Source: Methylorubrum thiocyanatum (GTDB lineage: Bacteria; Pseudomonadota; Alphaproteobacteria; Rhizobiales; Beijerinckiaceae). From it: a DNA stretch of 64,000 nt. The position numbers were made by a program, and so were the translations under genes. Positions 18,373 through 28,400 of the stretch are shown piece by piece (position 1 is the first letter of the stretch; every line of letters begins with the position of its first letter). The notes below the pieces were generated by a model. It did not search any database and was not told where the DNA came from. It saw only the letters and a program-made list of their open reading frames with translations. The stretch lies in the NCBI GenBank assembly GCA_014138645.1, contig JACJIB010000001.1:1-64000 (forward strand), given 5' to 3'.

Positions 18373-19762
18373 AAGCAGATGGGGTGGATGGCTCCCGCTC
18401 CGACTGACGGCATCTGAGTGCCAGGATGTGGTTGCTGTCGAAGCAGCCACGCAGATGCAGGAGCCATCCCCATGGAGATCATCACCGTCGGCATCGATCT
18501 AGCCAAGAGCATCTTCCAGGTTCACGCCGTCGACGCAGCTGGGCACGTCGTCGTTCGCAAGGCTCTGAGGCGGGCGCAGGTCGTGCCGTTCTTCGCCAAG
18601 CTGCCGCGCTGCCTGGTCGGCATGGAGGCGTGCGGCACAGCGCACCATTGGGCCCGGGAACTCATGAGGCTCGGCCATGACGTGCGGCTGATGCCGCCAG
18701 CTTACGTGAAGCCGTACGTCAAGCGCGGCAAAACCGATGCGAATGATGCCGCTGCCATCTGCGAGGCGGTGACACGCCCGAGCATGCGCTTCGTGCCGGT
18801 GAAGTCGACCGAGCAGCAGGCGGCGCTGGCCCTGCACCGGACGCGCGACCTGCTGGTCAAGCAACGCACGCAGCTGGTGAACATGATCCGCGGTCTGCTC
18901 GCCGAGTTCGGGATCGAGATGGCGCGGGGCCTGCGCCATGCGCTCGAACTGGCAGCTCGGCTCTCAGCCGGAGACGCGGCCGAGGTGCCGCCCCTGGCCC
19001 AGCGCGTAGTGAATGGGCTGGCCGATCAGATCGGCGCCGTGCAGATCCAGCTCACCCGGCTGGAGAAGGAGTTGCTGGCCTGGCATCGGGACTGCGACCT
19101 GTCACAGCGCCTGGCGACGATCCCGGGTGTCGGCATCGTCTCGGCGACCGCGCTGGCCGCCTCGGTGAGCGAGCCCGAGCGCTTCCGCTCCGGTCGGCAG
19201 TTCGCGGCCTCGTTGGGTCTGACACCGCTGCAGAACTGCAGCGGCGGCAAGGAGCGCCTGGGTCGGATCTCGCGCATGGGCGACCGTTACCTGCGCCGCC
19301 TGCTCGTGGTCGGCATGACCTCTCTGATCCGGCGCGCGAAGGCGACGCCGACTTCGGTCGACCCGCGGCTGCCGGCGCTGCTGCAGCGCAAGCCGGTGCG
19401 CGTGGTGACTGTTGCGGCGGCCAATCGCACGGCGCGGGTCGCCTGGGCGATCATGACCCGCGGTGGCACCTACCGCGCACCAGCGGCCATGGCCGCCTGA
19501 CAGCACGGCGAGGAGACTTTGCCAGGTTGCGAGGACGATGAGAGTTGATGGCGAACCGGTCAGACCGGGAGCCGGGACACCCCGCCGAATGTCCAGGGCG
19601 TCATAGCCCGCTAAGCAGAGTGGGACCCAGCTCGCGGATACCATCAGGGCCAGCAGTCAACATGCACGACTGCATCAACAGGCCGGACACAAGACTGCAC
19701 CCGACCAACGCGCCAGAAGCTCGATTCGCCACTTGCAATGCGGGAGCCATCCACACAGGACA
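18373..19762 (+). mobile_element. IS110-family (IS1111-type) insertion sequence, copy 2
   Basis: Apparently identical to 267-1656 over 1,390 bp, with the same subterminal inverted repeats (18384-18397 and 19741-19754) and orientation. The flanks differ from those of copy 1. Together the copies bracket about 16.7 kb carrying ptx, metal efflux and iron genes and could recombine to delete it. Confidence 0.88.
18472..19500 (+). CDS. IS110/IS1111-family DEDD transposase (copy 2)
   Basis: Encodes the same 342-residue protein as 366-1394, with all four acidic residues (Asp9, Glu52, Asp89, Asp92) and an uninterrupted frame. Identity between the copies implies recent transposition or gene conversion. 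Confidence 0.9.
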   Translation: MEIITVGIDLAKSIFQVHAVDAAGHVVVRKALRRAQVVPFFAKLPRCLVGMEACGTAHHWARELMRLGHDVRLMPPAYVKPYVKRGKTDANDAAAICEAVTRPSMRFVPVKSTEQQAALALHRTRDLLVKQRTQLVNMIRGLLAEFGIEMARGLRHALELAARLSAGDAAEVPPLAQRVVNGLADQIGAVQIQLTRLEKELLAWHRDCDLSQRLATIPGVGIVSATALAASVSEPERFRSGRQFAASLGLTPLQNCSGGKERLGRISRMGDRYLRRLLVVGMTSLIRRAKATPTSVDPRLPALLQRKPVRVVTVAAANRTARVAWAIMTRGGTYRAPAAMAA

Positions 19763-19808
19763 TCCGCACACGCAAGGAGAAAGGTCTGCAACGGGTCATC
19801 AGCGGACC

Positions 19809-20741
19809 TTAGGCCGAAACCACTGAAACGGCCGCTTGTAGCCACACAGCTACCGTTGCGATGCAATGGTCGGTCCCGCAGCCAGAACGTCCTAACGTCA
19901 TGCCACATAAAGTTGACCTTGGCCGCACCTCGCCGATACGGTTGCGCCCATGGCTCAGCGGGGGATCCAGAACGAAGATCCGCGGGGCCGCGGCGAACTC
20001 GAACACGCGGTATAGCCGCCACTCTTCCGGCCGCTCCCTGGATACCGCCTCCTCATTCCGCGTCACGAAAAACGGCGTTGTCTTCGCGCCCCGGGTCGTC
20101 TTCACTTCGATGAGGAGCTTCTGGCCGGTCGCCAGATCAATCGAACTGACGTCTTAACCCACACCGTCACCCTCGTCGCGGGCGACCCAGACGACCTTCT
20201 TGGTCAGGTCAGAGCGTCCGGCTGCATGGAGACGACGCTTCTCAACCTCGACCACGAACTCCTCGCCAGCAAAGCCCAGCGCACGGTTACGTTCGTCCCG
20301 TCCGGCTGGATCGAACTTGCGAACGAGGCGCTCCATGGCGGCGTTGCGAGGACCAGTCTGACGCGCCGGCGGCGGCACGAACAGCGTACGGACAGCTATT
20401 GGTGGCGACGCGGGCGCGGCGTCTAGGTCAGGTATGCCAGCCAAGTATCCTTCGATCTCCGCGGCCAAGGCGTCCTGATAGTTGAAGCGGGGCTTATGGC
20501 CCCGCAGCCACGGCAGCCCGAGCTCGGCCAGGACCGCACTGATGTTTTGGTGCTTGAACTCAATGGAGCCGGCCGAGCGGCCTGTGACCGCCTGGAGAGC
20601 GCGGTTGTGTTCCCGCTTGTTGTAGGGGCGCCCGGCAACCTCGTCCGCGAACATGGCGAAGTAGTCCGTGACGACCGCGGCGACCTCCTCTAAGGACCAA
20701 TCCGTGCCACTTTGAGCTGGATTTGGCAGCTCGCTTTCCAC
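19809..20741 (-). pseudogene. DUF3883-domain protein interrupted by an in-frame stop
   Basis: The N-terminal part (to 20154) has the SIEFKHQNISAVLAELG region of a DUF3883-associated domain and ends ...ARDEGDGVG-TAA. The same frame then continues as DVSSIDLATGQKLLIEVKTTRGAKTTPFFVTRNE and RLYRVFEF, the DUF3883 core (PD-(D/E)XK-like ...IEVKTT), until about 19809. The TAA (20154-20156) stands where a Tyr codon (TAT/TAC) is expected, so one substitution explains the break. A GTG at 20741 with GAGGG upstream is a plausible start; an in-frame ATG at 20990 would overlap the divergent gene. DUF3883 proteins are common in defence islands. Confidence 0.65.
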
Positions 20742-20868
20742 GAAATGACCCTCCTGAACCGGCCCGGCCGACGCTCTTGGGCGGTTGTAGCTGCGGAGTG
20801 GTGCGGGAGGCGAGTATCCTGGCCGCCCAGGCATTATCCCCGATTCGTTTCTGAGAGCGCCTTCGAGC

Positions 20869-21768
20869 ATGTTGATCCGACTGGGGGGGAATTGGCTCAG
20901 GGCGAGTGATGTCGACAGGGCGGTACGGGCGGGAGGAAACCCCTTCGCCTCGCCCGTGCCGGTCACCTTCCAGGTGACGAGCCGGACCAAGATGCTGCTC
21001 GACGCTTGCGTCCGCCTCCTTGCCTATTCGAACCAGATCATCGCGCAAGACATTCCGGTCCGGCTCGTATTCGAAGACGGCCCTGCGATGGGGTATCTCG
21101 ACCGAATGGGCTTTTTCGATCACCTCGCGCCTGAGGTTGAGGTGTCGCCGGATCGTCCGGCCGTGTCGGGCGCGCATGTGTTCGGCGGCAACAATCGGGG
21201 CCTCGTGGAAATCTGTGCCATCCGCCCGGGGATGGATGCCCACGACCTAATCTCCAAGCTCAAGGAGACCATTGGCGCGACCTGCGGGGCCCGGACCGAT
21301 TTTCCGCAATTCGAGGATGCGATGTCGACGATCCTCTCGGAACTCATCGGAAACGTGTACCTGCACGGTGGCGACGGTGCGACCGGGCATGCGGCCTTCC
21401 AATCGTACCCCGCCTCCAACAAGGCGCGCGTCGTGGTCTCCGATAATGGGCGTGGGCTGATGCAGACCATTCGGCCCGCCTTGGAAGCTAGGGACCCGAG
21501 CTATCGCGACATCCGGGACATAGACCTGCTCGTGGAGATGTTCCGCGATGGCCTGTCGCGATTCGACGACCCCTCCCACGGAAATGGCCTGAAGGGGTGT
21601 GCGACTAAGGCGATCAAATATCGAGCCACACTCGATGTGCGGCTGAGGTCGCAAGCGGTGACGCTGGTGCCATCGGGGGAGGCGTACCTTCCGAACACCG
21701 CCATCCTCTCATCGGAGTTACCGGAGCTCGCTGGAACTCACATCGCTTTCGAGCTGTCTCTTGTCTGA
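20869..21768 (+). CDS. GHKL-family ATP-binding protein (paired with STAS-like protein)
   Basis: A 299-residue soluble protein. The C-terminal half has GHKL ATPase features: an N box (ILSELIGNVYLHG, near residues 155-170), G1-like VSDNGRGLM (near 190-200) and a G2-like GNGLKGCATKAIKY (near 240-255). The N-terminal half (SRTKMLLDACVRLLAYSNQ...LDRMGFFDHL) matches the region found before such ATPases in proteins partnered with STAS-like DUF4325 proteins, and a DUF4325 gene follows directly. No HisKA, membrane or receiver segment is present. By analogy with anti-sigma switch kinases it may phosphorylate or gate its partner, but that is inference. The real start may be a little downstream of 20869. 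Confidence 0.7.
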   Translation: MLIRLGGNWLRASDVDRAVRAGGNPFASPVPVTFQVTSRTKMLLDACVRLLAYSNQIIAQDIPVRLVFEDGPAMGYLDRMGFFDHLAPEVEVSPDRPAVSGAHVFGGNNRGLVEICAIRPGMDAHDLISKLKETIGATCGARTDFPQFEDAMSTILSELIGNVYLHGGDGATGHAAFQSYPASNKARVVVSDNGRGLMQTIRPALEARDPSYRDIRDIDLLVEMFRDGLSRFDDPSHGNGLKGCATKAIKYRATLDVRLRSQAVTLVPSGEAYLPNTAILSSELPELAGTHIAFELSLV

Positions 21769-21813
21769 CGCCATCATCACCGCTTAAATGACGGACATGA
21801 ACCAGGTGCTTCG

Positions 21814-22347
21814 ATGATCGTGCTTCGCGATATGATGCCCAAGTCCGAGGGCTGGGGACGGGAGATGGGACGACCGGTTTTCTCGAAGCTCGTCGAGCAT
21901 GTCGAGCGCAACCCCGACCAGACGATCTTCCCGATCTCCTTCAAGGGCGTGAAGCAGGTCGACTATTCCTTCGCGTCCGAGACAATCGTTCAACTCGCCC
22001 GCCGCTATAAGGGCGAGAAGGGCTTCTACTTGTTCGAAATCGCCACTCCCTACATCGAGGAAAACATCGACGCGGCCGCCCGACGTGTCGAGCAGCCGTT
22101 GGTGATTGCCGATGCGAAGGGCCATCGGTTCATCGGTTTCGAACCTAGTGCCGGATCGAAGGCGGCACTCGATTTCGTCGTTGCACGGTCGCACGCACGT
22201 GCCTCCGAAATTGCTGACGCCATTCACGTCACGGTGGCGAACGCCTCCATGAAGCTCAAGCAGCTCTGGTCCAGCGGCTTCCTGCTGCGGCGGGAAAGCG
22301 TCGCTGACACGGGCGGCGTCGAATTCGTCTACCAGCGCATCGCGTAG
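21814..22347 (+). CDS. STAS-like (DUF4325) protein with C-terminal HTH-like region
   Basis: A 177-residue protein. Residues about 20-85 match the DUF4325 STAS-like fold (GRPVFSKLVEHVER...FKGVKQVDYSFASETIVQLARRYKGEKGFYLFEI). Residues about 120-177 (ARASEIADAIHVTVANASMKLKQLWSSGFLLRRE) resemble a winged HTH. It lies 45 bp after the GHKL ATPase. The pair looks like a signalling switch ending in DNA binding, placed 108 bp upstream of CBASS genes. Confidence 0.7.
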   Translation: MIVLRDMMPKSEGWGREMGRPVFSKLVEHVERNPDQTIFPISFKGVKQVDYSFASETIVQLARRYKGEKGFYLFEIATPYIEENIDAAARRVEQPLVIADAKGHRFIGFEPSAGSKAALDFVVARSHARASEIADAIHVTVANASMKLKQLWSSGFLLRRESVADTGGVEFVYQRIA

Positions 22348-22375
22348 GCCATCGAGGTTCGTGGTGAACGGGACC

Positions 22376-22419
22376 TTGACGACGTTCGGTCACACCCCCA
22401 TAAATGGCTTCACTTATGG
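22376..22419 (+). promoter_or_regulatory. Candidate promoter and dyad for the CBASS operon
   Basis: A -35 TTGACG (22376-22381) and -10-like CATAAA (22399-22404) are separated by 17 bp. A 6-bp inverted repeat CCATAA / TTATGG (22398-22403 and 22414-22419) overlaps the -10 element and could be an operator. It lies 37-80 bp before the CD-NTase start. Confidence 0.45.
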
Positions 22420-22455
22420 AGATTGGCGCGCTGCCTATCTCGATGGAGATGAGGC

Positions 22456-23655
22456 ATGTTCGTCGATCACCGCTTGGCCCACCGCAAGGCCTACCTGATC
22501 AACCTACTGGCGCGCATGTGCGCCGAGCTCGACATCACAGAGAGCCGGTTCCAGCAGGCTAAGGAGCGCTACGAGGGCGTCGCCCGGTGGCTTGCCGCCG
22601 GCGAGCATTTCCTGCTGCACGATCTCTCCATCTACCTGCAGGGCTCCACGGCCCTCGGGACGTCGGTGCGCCCCATCGGCAAAAACGAGCATGACGTCGA
22701 CCTCGTCGCGTTCATGCCCTCGGGGACCACCGTGTGGACGCCGGCCTACATCAAGAAGGTGATCGGCGACCGCCTCAAGGCGCACGCGACCTACGCCAGG
22801 CTGCTGGAGGAGAAGATCCGGTGCTGGCGGCTCGTCTACGCGAACGAGTTCCACCTCGACATCACGCCGGCGATCCTGAACCTTGCCTGCCGCAACCAGG
22901 GTGAACTCGTCCCCGATAAGAGCCTGCGTGAGTGGAAGGGCAGCAACCCGCGCGGTTACCGCAAGGCGTTCGAGGCGCGTGCGGCGCTGGTGCCGGTCAT
23001 CAAGCTCACGAAAGCATTGGACGAGGAAATCAAGAGCCGCGCCGACATCGAGCCGTTCCCCGTCGCCTCCAGCGGCCGCAGCATCCTCTGCAACTTCGTG
23101 CAAGTCGCCAAGCGGCACCGCGACGTCCACTTCGAGGGGCAGGACCTCGCCCTCTGGCCGATCTCGGTCATCCTCACCACGCTGATCGCGTGGAGCTACG
23201 AGCGCTGCGTCAAGGCGGGGGTCTACGACACCGAGTTCGACCTCATGATCGCCGTGCTGCGCGGCATGCCGGCCTTCATCCGCCGGACGCTGCCGGACGG
23301 GTCCCCGGGCTGGTACATCCCGAACGAGACCACCATCGACGAGAACTTCGCGGAGCGGTGGAACGACGACCCGGACAAGGCGGAGGCCTTCTTTACCTGG
23401 CACGCCAAGGCGGTGGCCGACATGGAGAACCTCGCGCGCGTCGATGGCACCGACCTGGTGCGGAAGCGGATGGACGAATCGTTCGGGCCCCGGCCGGTCG
23501 GCGCCGCCTTCACCGCGCTGGACAACGAGATCGCCAGCGCCCGCCGCTCCGGCCTGCTGAGGATGGCGCCGCTCGTCGGACTAACGGCCACGCCGGCCGT
23601 CGCGGCTGCTGTCCCCGTCAGGAGCAACACCTTCTACGGGCGGGACTGCGGATGA
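22456..23655 (+). CDS. CBASS cyclic-oligonucleotide synthase (CD-NTase)
   Basis: A 399-residue cGAS/DncV-like nucleotidyltransferase. The active-site GS motif is at 63-64 (LQGSTALGTS), the metal-binding pair Asp80/Asp82 in EHDVDLV, and the third Asp135 in FHLDITPAI. On phage infection such enzymes make a cyclic nucleotide that activates an effector. The last residue is Gly after a flexible Ala/Val-rich tail, as expected where an E2-like partner conjugates the C-terminus. The stop overlaps the next start (ATGA). A patatin effector usually goes with cyclic dinucleotides such as 3',3'-cGAMP, but the product cannot be read from sequence. Confidence 0.9.
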   Translation: MFVDHRLAHRKAYLINLLARMCAELDITESRFQQAKERYEGVARWLAAGEHFLLHDLSIYLQGSTALGTSVRPIGKNEHDVDLVAFMPSGTTVWTPAYIKKVIGDRLKAHATYARLLEEKIRCWRLVYANEFHLDITPAILNLACRNQGELVPDKSLREWKGSNPRGYRKAFEARAALVPVIKLTKALDEEIKSRADIEPFPVASSGRSILCNFVQVAKRHRDVHFEGQDLALWPISVILTTLIAWSYERCVKAGVYDTEFDLMIAVLRGMPAFIRRTLPDGSPGWYIPNETTIDENFAERWNDDPDKAEAFFTWHAKAVADMENLARVDGTDLVRKRMDESFGPRPVGAAFTALDNEIASARRSGLLRMAPLVGLTATPAVAAAVPVRSNTFYGRDCG

Positions 23656-24149
23656 GCCCCCCCTTCCGTCCGCGGCGCCTCACGCTCGCCCAGCAGCACG
23701 TCAACCTCAAAGCCAGCCCCATCACCCGGGGTGATGGCGGCATCGCGGGTGGCGCGCTGACGTGGCGGTTCCAGGCCTCGCCGTCCCCGATCTCGCGCAC
23801 GTACGATCTACGCCTGACGTATCGGGTCAATGGGGTGCCGGTCACCTTCGTCGATCAGCCCGACCTGACCTTGCTCGCGAACGGGGCGAGGATTCCTCAC
23901 CTCTACTCCGAGCGGCCCCCGCGGCTCTGCCTGTACCTTCCCAGCGCCTACGAGTGGCGGCCCTCGATGCTGCTGGACCGCACCATCGTGCCCTGGGCGG
24001 TCCTCTGGCTCTGGTACTTCGAGGACTGGCTGGCGACCGGAGAGTGGCGTGGCGGAGGCGTCCATGTCTCCCCCGACGTCGAGGCCGAGATCATCGCCAA
24101 CAACCCCGGCCTCATCGAGGTCCTTCAGCCCGAAAAGGAGGCCGCGTGA
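23652..24149 (+). CDS. CBASS E2-like protein (type II-short Cap2 equivalent)
   Basis: A 165-residue protein with an E2-ubiquitin-conjugating-like layout: N-terminal beta strands, then PHLY (82-85), the candidate catalytic Cys93 in RLCLYLP, and TIVPWAVLWLWYFEDWLATGEWRGGG near 111-136, a segment typical of bacterial E2-like proteins. Its start overlaps the CD-NTase stop and its stop overlaps the capV start (TGATG), so the three are translationally coupled. No E1 or JAB protease gene is present, matching the 'type II-short' CBASS layout. Its likely target is the C-terminal Gly of the CD-NTase. Confidence 0.8.
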   Translation: MSPPFRPRRLTLAQQHVNLKASPITRGDGGIAGGALTWRFQASPSPISRTYDLRLTYRVNGVPVTFVDQPDLTLLANGARIPHLYSERPPRLCLYLPSAYEWRPSMLLDRTIVPWAVLWLWYFEDWLATGEWRGGGVHVSPDVEAEIIANNPGLIEVLQPEKEAA

Positions 24150-25162
24150 TGGAAGCTAACATCGACGCTCCCGAATTCCGTAAGATCCTCACCCTCGACG
24201 GCGGCGGCATCCGCGGGGTCTTTCCGGCCGCCTTCCTCGCCAAGCTCGAAGAGCATCTCGACGAGCCCATCGGCCGCTACTTCGACCTGATCGTCGGCAC
24301 GTCCACCGGCGCAATCATTGCGGCTGGACTGAGCCTTGGCCTCACCGCCGGGGAGATCCTCCGCTTCTACGAGGAGAAGGGCCCCGCCATCTTCGACCAA
24401 CATCGCGGCCCCATCGCGAACTGGATCACGAGGCAGGCGCGGTCGGCTCGCCACTGGATGGGCACGAAATATTCCAACACGAGCCTTCGGGAGGCGCTGG
24501 ACGAGGTGATCGGCGGTCGCCTGATCGGCGAGAGCCAGACCCGCCTCGTCATCCCGGCCTGGCATCCGATCCTAGAGCGCGTCTATCTCTACAAGACCGC
24601 CCATCACCCGCGTTTCGAGACCGACTACCTTCAGCCGGCGGTCGATGCCGCAATGGCGAGCGCGGCGGCGCCGACCTTCCTCGACCCTTACCTCACGAAG
24701 GAGGAAATCGAACTGGTCGACGGCGGCGTATGGGCAAACAATCCCATCGGCGTGGCGGCGGTCGAGGCGGTGGGCGTGCTGCAGTGGCCGGGCAACGGGC
24801 TCAAGATCCTGAGCATCGGAACGACCAACGACGTGAAGGCGCCCAGCCGGATCGGAGGCAAGCTCGGTGCGGCGCCGAACCTCGCCCGGCTCTTCATGGC
24901 AGGTCAGTCCCATAGCGCCCTCGGCGCCGCGAAGATCATCACGGGCGACGTGCACGACCGCAAGGCGATCTGGCGGATCGACCAGACCGTCCCGCTGGAC
25001 CGCTACACGCTCGATGACGTCTCGCGCATCGCCGAAATGAAGAACCGGGCCGTGGTCGAGGCGCGCGAGCAGCTTCCCGACCTGCGCCGTCACTTCTTCG
25101 GGGAGGTCGCCCCGGCGTTCGAGCCCTTCCACCGGCTGCCGGCTGTGAAGGCCGCGGCGTAA
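24149..25162 (+). CDS. capV: CapV-like patatin phospholipase, CBASS effector
   Basis: A 337-residue patatin-like lipase. The oxyanion loop is DGGGIRG (17-23), the nucleophile Ser52 is in GTSTG, and the catalytic Asp191 is in LVDGGVWANNP. In CBASS, CapV binds the cyclic nucleotide and degrades membrane phospholipids, killing the infected cell. The start ATG overlaps the E2 stop by one base. All catalytic residues are present. Confidence 0.9.
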   Translation: MEANIDAPEFRKILTLDGGGIRGVFPAAFLAKLEEHLDEPIGRYFDLIVGTSTGAIIAAGLSLGLTAGEILRFYEEKGPAIFDQHRGPIANWITRQARSARHWMGTKYSNTSLREALDEVIGGRLIGESQTRLVIPAWHPILERVYLYKTAHHPRFETDYLQPAVDAAMASAAAPTFLDPYLTKEEIELVDGGVWANNPIGVAAVEAVGVLQWPGNGLKILSIGTTNDVKAPSRIGGKLGAAPNLARLFMAGQSHSALGAAKIITGDVHDRKAIWRIDQTVPLDRYTLDDVSRIAEMKNRAVVEAREQLPDLRRHFFGEVAPAFEPFHRLPAVKAAA

Positions 25163-25178
25163 GTAACCGCAGGAGAGC

Positions 25179-25385
25179 ATGATGGCGAAGACACCGTCGA
25201 ATTCCGGACAGCCCTGGACGCCCGGAGACACGCGGGCCCTGCGCAAGCTGGCCGACGAGAACACGCCGACGCGCGTGATGGCCCTGAAGCTCAAGCGCAC
25301 GCCGACGGCGGTTCAGTCGAAGGCTGTCGAGCTCGGCGTTTCCCTCAAGCCGGTCAACCAGAGCCCCTATAACCGGCGGAAGTAG
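25179..25385 (+). CDS. Small SANT/HTH-like protein of unknown function
   Basis: A 68-residue basic protein, 16 bp after capV and on the same strand. The pattern WTPGDTRALRKLADENTPTRVMALKLKRTPTAVQSKAVELGVSLK is a compact helix-turn-helix/SANT-like fold common in Alphaproteobacteria. It may be a regulator or simply a neighbour. AGGAG lies upstream of tandem ATG codons. Confidence 0.65.
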   Translation: MMAKTPSNSGQPWTPGDTRALRKLADENTPTRVMALKLKRTPTAVQSKAVELGVSLKPVNQSPYNRRK

Positions 25386-25422
25386 CGTTTACGGCGGGAC
25401 GAGCCCGGCTTCCGGCGGAGGG

Positions 25423-28400
25423 CTATATCGGTTCCAGCGTCTCGGCCAACGCGGGCAGACGCGTGGCGAGATGCCGGAACACCCCAGCCTCGCGCCAAGC
25501 GTCCTGGGCGCCAACGACATAGAGGTTCTCCTTGGCACGGGTCACGGCCACGTTGAGGAGGTTCGGGTAGCCCCCGGCCCATCCCCGAGCGCCGCGCTGC
25601 GTCGGCAGCGAGGCCCCGAGCACGAGGATGACGGTGTCCGCCTCGCGACCCTGCACGGTGTGCACCGTGCCGATCCGGTCCCGGGTCCACGCGTAGGGGT
25701 CGGAGGTCCATCGCTGCAGCAGGCCGGAGGCTGACACACGCTCGCGGAGCCGTTGGGCCACGATGACGAACGGGCTCACGATGTAGAGGTCGGGCTCGGC
25801 CACGCCCGCTTCCGAGAGGCGGCGCAGCAGGGCCACCACTGCGGCTCCCTCCGCGTCCGACCACTTGTCCTCGGTGCGCCCGCCCACGACGTCGACCCAG
25901 CGGGAAGGGCCGAGTACGTCCCGGATACCGGAGGCCCGAGACGGTGTCGCGTGCACCATCAGGTTCGAGTAGGCGACCGAGTTCGAGAGGCTGAACATCG
26001 GGTCGGCGCAGCGCCGGTGGACCAGTAGGGGGAAGCCGACCTGCACCGAGCCCACGGTCTGCTGGAACTCGGCCACGAAGGTCGCCGAGGCGTCGGCGAC
26101 CGCCTGGACGGACGCCTTCGGCGCATTCCAGCTCTCCGGGTCGAGCCCGAAGTCCGCGCAGATCGTCTCGGCCAACTCGGTGGGCAGAGACGTCACGGGC
26201 TCGATCTGGAGGGGGTCGCCGACCACTACGGACCGCTTTGTACGCATCATCGCGCCGACCACGGCCTGGGGCACGGCTTGTCCCGCCTCGTCCACGAGCA
26301 GCCACCCCAGCGTCTCCGGCGGCAGGTACCCGAGCATGCGCGTGACGGAGGCGAAGGTCGTCGAGATCACCGGCACGACGAGGAACAGGGTCGCCCACAG
26401 GTCGGGCATGTGCGGTCGCGTCTTCAGCTGCCACGCGTTCCGGCCGATCAGCGCTTTGAACAGGTTTTCGAGGTTGCTCCGGACCGGCACCGCGGCGGCA
26501 TCAATGAAGGCCTTGTGGACCGCGAGGGCGAGCTCGAAGACTCGGTCCCGCTCCCGGTGGGCGGCGGCGTCGAGCCACGGAGCGGCGAGGTGAAGGACCT
26601 CCCTGTCCCGAGCGAAGAAGGCGGCATCGACCGCCCGCGCGCCGCATCTGCGGCGCATCACGGCCACCCGCTCCTCTGCCTGATCCCGGATCGCGACCGC
26701 CTGCTGGAATTCCCTGGCGGCGGCCTTCCTCGCCTTCTCGGCAGCGCCATGCTGGCCCTGAGCGGATGCGGAGCGAGCGGCGGCATCGCCGGCCTCACGG
26801 TCGGCGCGCTCCAGGACGGCTCCAAGCTGGTCATTGCTCGTGGACCAGTCCCTCGCCGGCCTCGTCCAGAACATCCGCGCGAAGAAGCCGGGCCGACGGG
26901 CCTGGTGCGCGTCCAGGGCCTGCTGCGCCCGCTCCCGCACCTGCTTCGCCCGAGATGCCTCCGCCACCGATTCCTGGTGATCCTGCTTCGCCGTGGCGGT
27001 CGCTTCCTCAGCGGCATCCGCGGCACGGGCTGCCCTCGCGGCCGCCGACCGAAGTTCAGGCAGCGTGCCGACCTCTTCCCGGGCGGCCTCGATCTCGACC
27101 AGGAAATTCCGGACTTTCGCCACCTCGGCCTGGAACTCAGCCCGGGCTTCCTGCCACTTCTTCAGGGCCTCGGTCCGGTTGCGAGGCGGGCTCTCCCTGT
27201 CGACGACGAGGGGGCGGCGCTTGCGGACCTTGCCAGGTGCGCTCGGATCGGGCTCCTCGATCCATTGCGGGCTGCCCGCCACCTCGGCGAGGTAGGTCCG
27301 AAGCCCATGATCGGGATCGACCCACGCCGCCTCGCGGAAGGCGAAGCGGTTCGAGGCATTGCCGAGCACGGCCGCGATCAGGCCCCAGGCCTCGACCCCG
27401 CCGCCGACCTTATCGGCCACCGTCTTGAAGTAGCGCAGGCTACCGGCGTCGTCCGCGATGGCCTTCAGGGCAGGGAGCTCGCGGCTGACGTTCTCGACCG
27501 CCTTGTTGTTCGACGAGGCCACGAGCATCTCAAAACCGCGCAGCCGTTCGTCCACCCGGTGGATGGGAACGGTCGCCGTCCCGACCTTGGGCTTGGCGCC
27601 GGAAGCCGTGAACGCCTTCTCGGGCACGTCGAAGGCGCACATAGCCTCGGCGCGGCGGACGACGAGCGCGGCGACCATGTCCCGGAGCAGAGTGGTCTTC
27701 CCGGTCCCGGGCGGCCCGTTGACCGGGAACAGGTCGATGCCCGGCAGGTCCGACATCGCCACGTTGACCGCGCCCTGCTGCAGCAGGACGAGGGGATGGC
27801 GGCCCGGCGCGGGCCAGCGTCCCGGCGGGAAGCGCCCGGGAGTCACCGACGCGGCCATCACCGCCTCGCCTGCGAGGACGTCCTTCCGCTCGGCGCGCTT
27901 GGTGATCCCGAGATAGGACCGGAGCGCGGTGGGGACCGTCCCCGCCGTCACGAGCTTCCTGACCGCGGCCATGTCCTCAAGGAAGAAGCTGCCCATCAAC
28001 GGTGCGTCGGGCGGATCCTGGGCCTTCCAGTAGTGGTAGACGCGGATCGCGAAGGTCGGTCCCTCGACGAGGCTGGGATGGAGCCCCAGAGTCCCGACGA
28101 GCCAGTCGTAGGCGCCACGGACCGCGTCGGCGTCCAGCGGCAACGGCTTGCCCTCGTCGTCGACCCGACGGAGCCGACGGTCGAGATCCTCGTTCAGCTT
28201 GGTCTCGGCCTCGGGCCAGCAGCCCAGACCGACGAGATCCTGCTTGAGGGCAAGCGGCAGGCCCCAGGCGAAGCTCGACAACGCCGTGGCCGCGCCTTCC
28301 TCGACCAGCACGCCGGTCTTGTCGACGGTGACGGTCGCGATTGCCGCCATGCCCCGCGCGACGGGCCGGTCCTGGTGCTTGTCCACGAAGACGGACAGCA

